Below, one piece after another: positions 62,485 through 64,000 of a stretch of DNA of 64,000 nt. Where the stretch lies: the NCBI GenBank assembly GCA_964019165.1, contig OZ025281.1, forward strand, positions 4,801,240 to 4,865,239. Reading direction: 5' to 3'. The notes under the pieces were generated by a model, which made no database searches, was not told the origin of the DNA, and saw nothing but the letters and a program-made list of their open reading frames with translations. Position 1 is the first letter of the stretch; each line of letters starts with the position of its first letter. This DNA comes from Mastigias papua (Eukaryota > Cnidaria > Scyphozoa > Rhizostomeae > Mastigiidae). The translations under genes were made by a program, and so were the position numbers.

Positions 62485-64000
62485 CAACTCTATCCAGCTG
62501 ATATACTGCTCTAACTTTTTGCTGTACATTTGATATGGTTATGACGCATTTTAATCAATAGTCACATTGTGTTGTATTCGGTCTTTCTTAAATTAAGATC
62601 TTTCAGGTTATATTGTAGACAAACGCTGACATTGAATACTATTGCTCATGTATTACAGAAAGAACAAGACATGTTCTTGACTGCCTCTACCATTGGGAAT
62701 GTAATTCTGACTAGACAATCAAAGGCTGACAGCATAGGCACTGTTGTTCAATATATTATACCAACAATAATACCTGGTTTAATTATTTCTCATTGTGGTG
62801 ATATAAATGAATCTGTTAGTTTTTTGCGCCAGAATAGATGAAGAATAGGACTGCTAATCGCATGCATTCAGGTAGAGCTCCAAAGTAGGACTGCTATTAC
62901 TAACATGTCGTTTTTGTAGGGGCCCCAGTCTTGCCACTTAGCAAAGTCTAGGTTGGAAAAAACTATAAAATTGATTGGTTCTGCAAAAAAATCATGGGAT
63001 TCAGCGCATGAAATGATATCGCCCTTCAATTCCTGACCAAACTTTCTTCGAGAAGCTTACAGGGGTCTTTTCATACACTAGGGAATAGTCATGAGGACTT
63101 ACTAGCGTGTGGAATTGGCCAAAGCTGTTTTCATTCAGAGCAATAAAGTACTGGTGTAGCTTCTCAGCTTAGTCTACTATATCTATGCATATACAGTTTG
63201 AAAGCAACCATTTAGATATTAGTTATATTTCACTCCCTTGTCCCTAACTAGATATCAGTACATTTCACTTTAGACTATTTTGTTAATTTATTATAATAAC
63301 TATTATGTACGTATTACTTTAATTTCTTATGAAACCAATTAAACCTGTTATGATTAGACTGATTATGGACATTCAATTATTGTGGGGGGGAGGGCAAATG
63401 TACCCCCAGGCTACTTTTTTATAGAAAATGGTAGAGAGCTGAAACCTGGTACAGGTATAAACCGCTATGATTAATTTTTTGAAATCAAAACAAAATCACA
63501 AAAGTTAGCTTAATGCTTCCTGACGACAACAACATGAATAGAACTTGCAAAATTGTGCCGAAAATATGGCTGAAATTCAGATGGTAGTAGATTTTTCATT
63601 GCTTGCTATATATTTTCATTTAAACCTGACTTTAACATGACATAGAAAATTGAGTGAATAGGATATTGATTCCTGTAATTACTAGCTACATCGCTGCTTT
63701 CATAGCGTTCATAACATTCATAAAATTGTCATTTCAAACTGGAAAATCCCCTAAAAGATTTCTCTTAATTGAGAAATGATAATGCTTCAAAAGTTGGCAC
63801 ATTATAAGGCTGTTTTGAGTCAATTTGTTTTTATCAGTTACTTCAACAAGCAAACTAACTTCCAAGAGTTTGCTGATTCTTACAAGCGTCAGCAAAAATG
63901 GACCAATTATGCATAATATGACAAACATTAGGTCACATTTCAGGTCAACAAATTTGCAGTTAGAGCTAGGAAACGAGCATAAGACATTATCTACAAAAAA
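62485..64000. other. 3' flank of CUB copy 3
   Basis: Presumed 3' UTR followed by AT-rich DNA. No clear AATAAA signal close to the stop and no further gene were found; a G-run lies at about 63384-63393. Confidence 0.5.

Overview
The window is AT-rich metazoan nuclear DNA. It has spliced genes with GT-AG introns, very long TA, CA and ATAC microsatellites, and retroelements of several classes: RTE-like and CR1/L2-like LINEs, a Penelope-like element with hammerhead ribozymes, and tRNA-derived SINEs. DNA transposons are also present (Tc1/mariner, hAT and other inverted-repeat elements). There is no bacterial gene organisation. The mix fits a marine invertebrate, possibly a non-bilaterian, but nothing seen here fixes the phylum.

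Layout. Bases 1-63 look like the 3' end of a coding exon. From 64 to about 8400 there is little recognisable coding sequence apart from a decayed thrombospondin-type-1-like stretch at 6540-7030. Bases 8651-19540 hold a four-exon, plus-strand gene for a 537-residue SLC16/monocarboxylate-transporter-like MFS protein. A 40-bp-arm hairpin and a TA array follow it. Bases 21.5-26.4 kb hold an inverted-repeat element, an iterated repeat block, unresolved coding-like fragments and a decayed Tc1/mariner transposon.

From 28.5 to 62.5 kb lies a plus-strand cluster of three related genes. The third copy (49464-62484) is intact. Its five exons, whose phases all match, encode a 497-residue type I membrane protein: signal peptide, two CUB-like domains, Ser/Thr/Asn-rich stalk, one transmembrane helix and a 153-residue cytoplasmic tail ending in a YxxM motif and a C-terminal PPxY motif. 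The second copy (34230-46236) has the same exon structure and nearly the same exon lengths, but carries a stop codon in exon 1, a 1-base loss in exon 3 and several frameshifts in exon 5, and it lacks PPxY. The first copy is only a remnant of exon 2 (28576 to about 32092), split by a 3.3-kb RTE-like retrotransposon with a 10-bp target duplication.

The introns of the cluster carry most of the mobile DNA. There is an hAT element with a perfect 8-bp duplication whose paralogous empty site survives in the second copy. A Penelope-like fragment has two hammerhead ribozyme motifs in inverted arrangement, with a small mariner MITE inserted between them. There are also two CR1/L2-like LINE tails, SINEs and TA arrays. 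The most notable items are the receptor-like CUB family with signalling motifs in its tail, the hammerhead pair, and the repeated occurrence of CTGATGA...GAAA-type motifs at the edges of the TA arrays.
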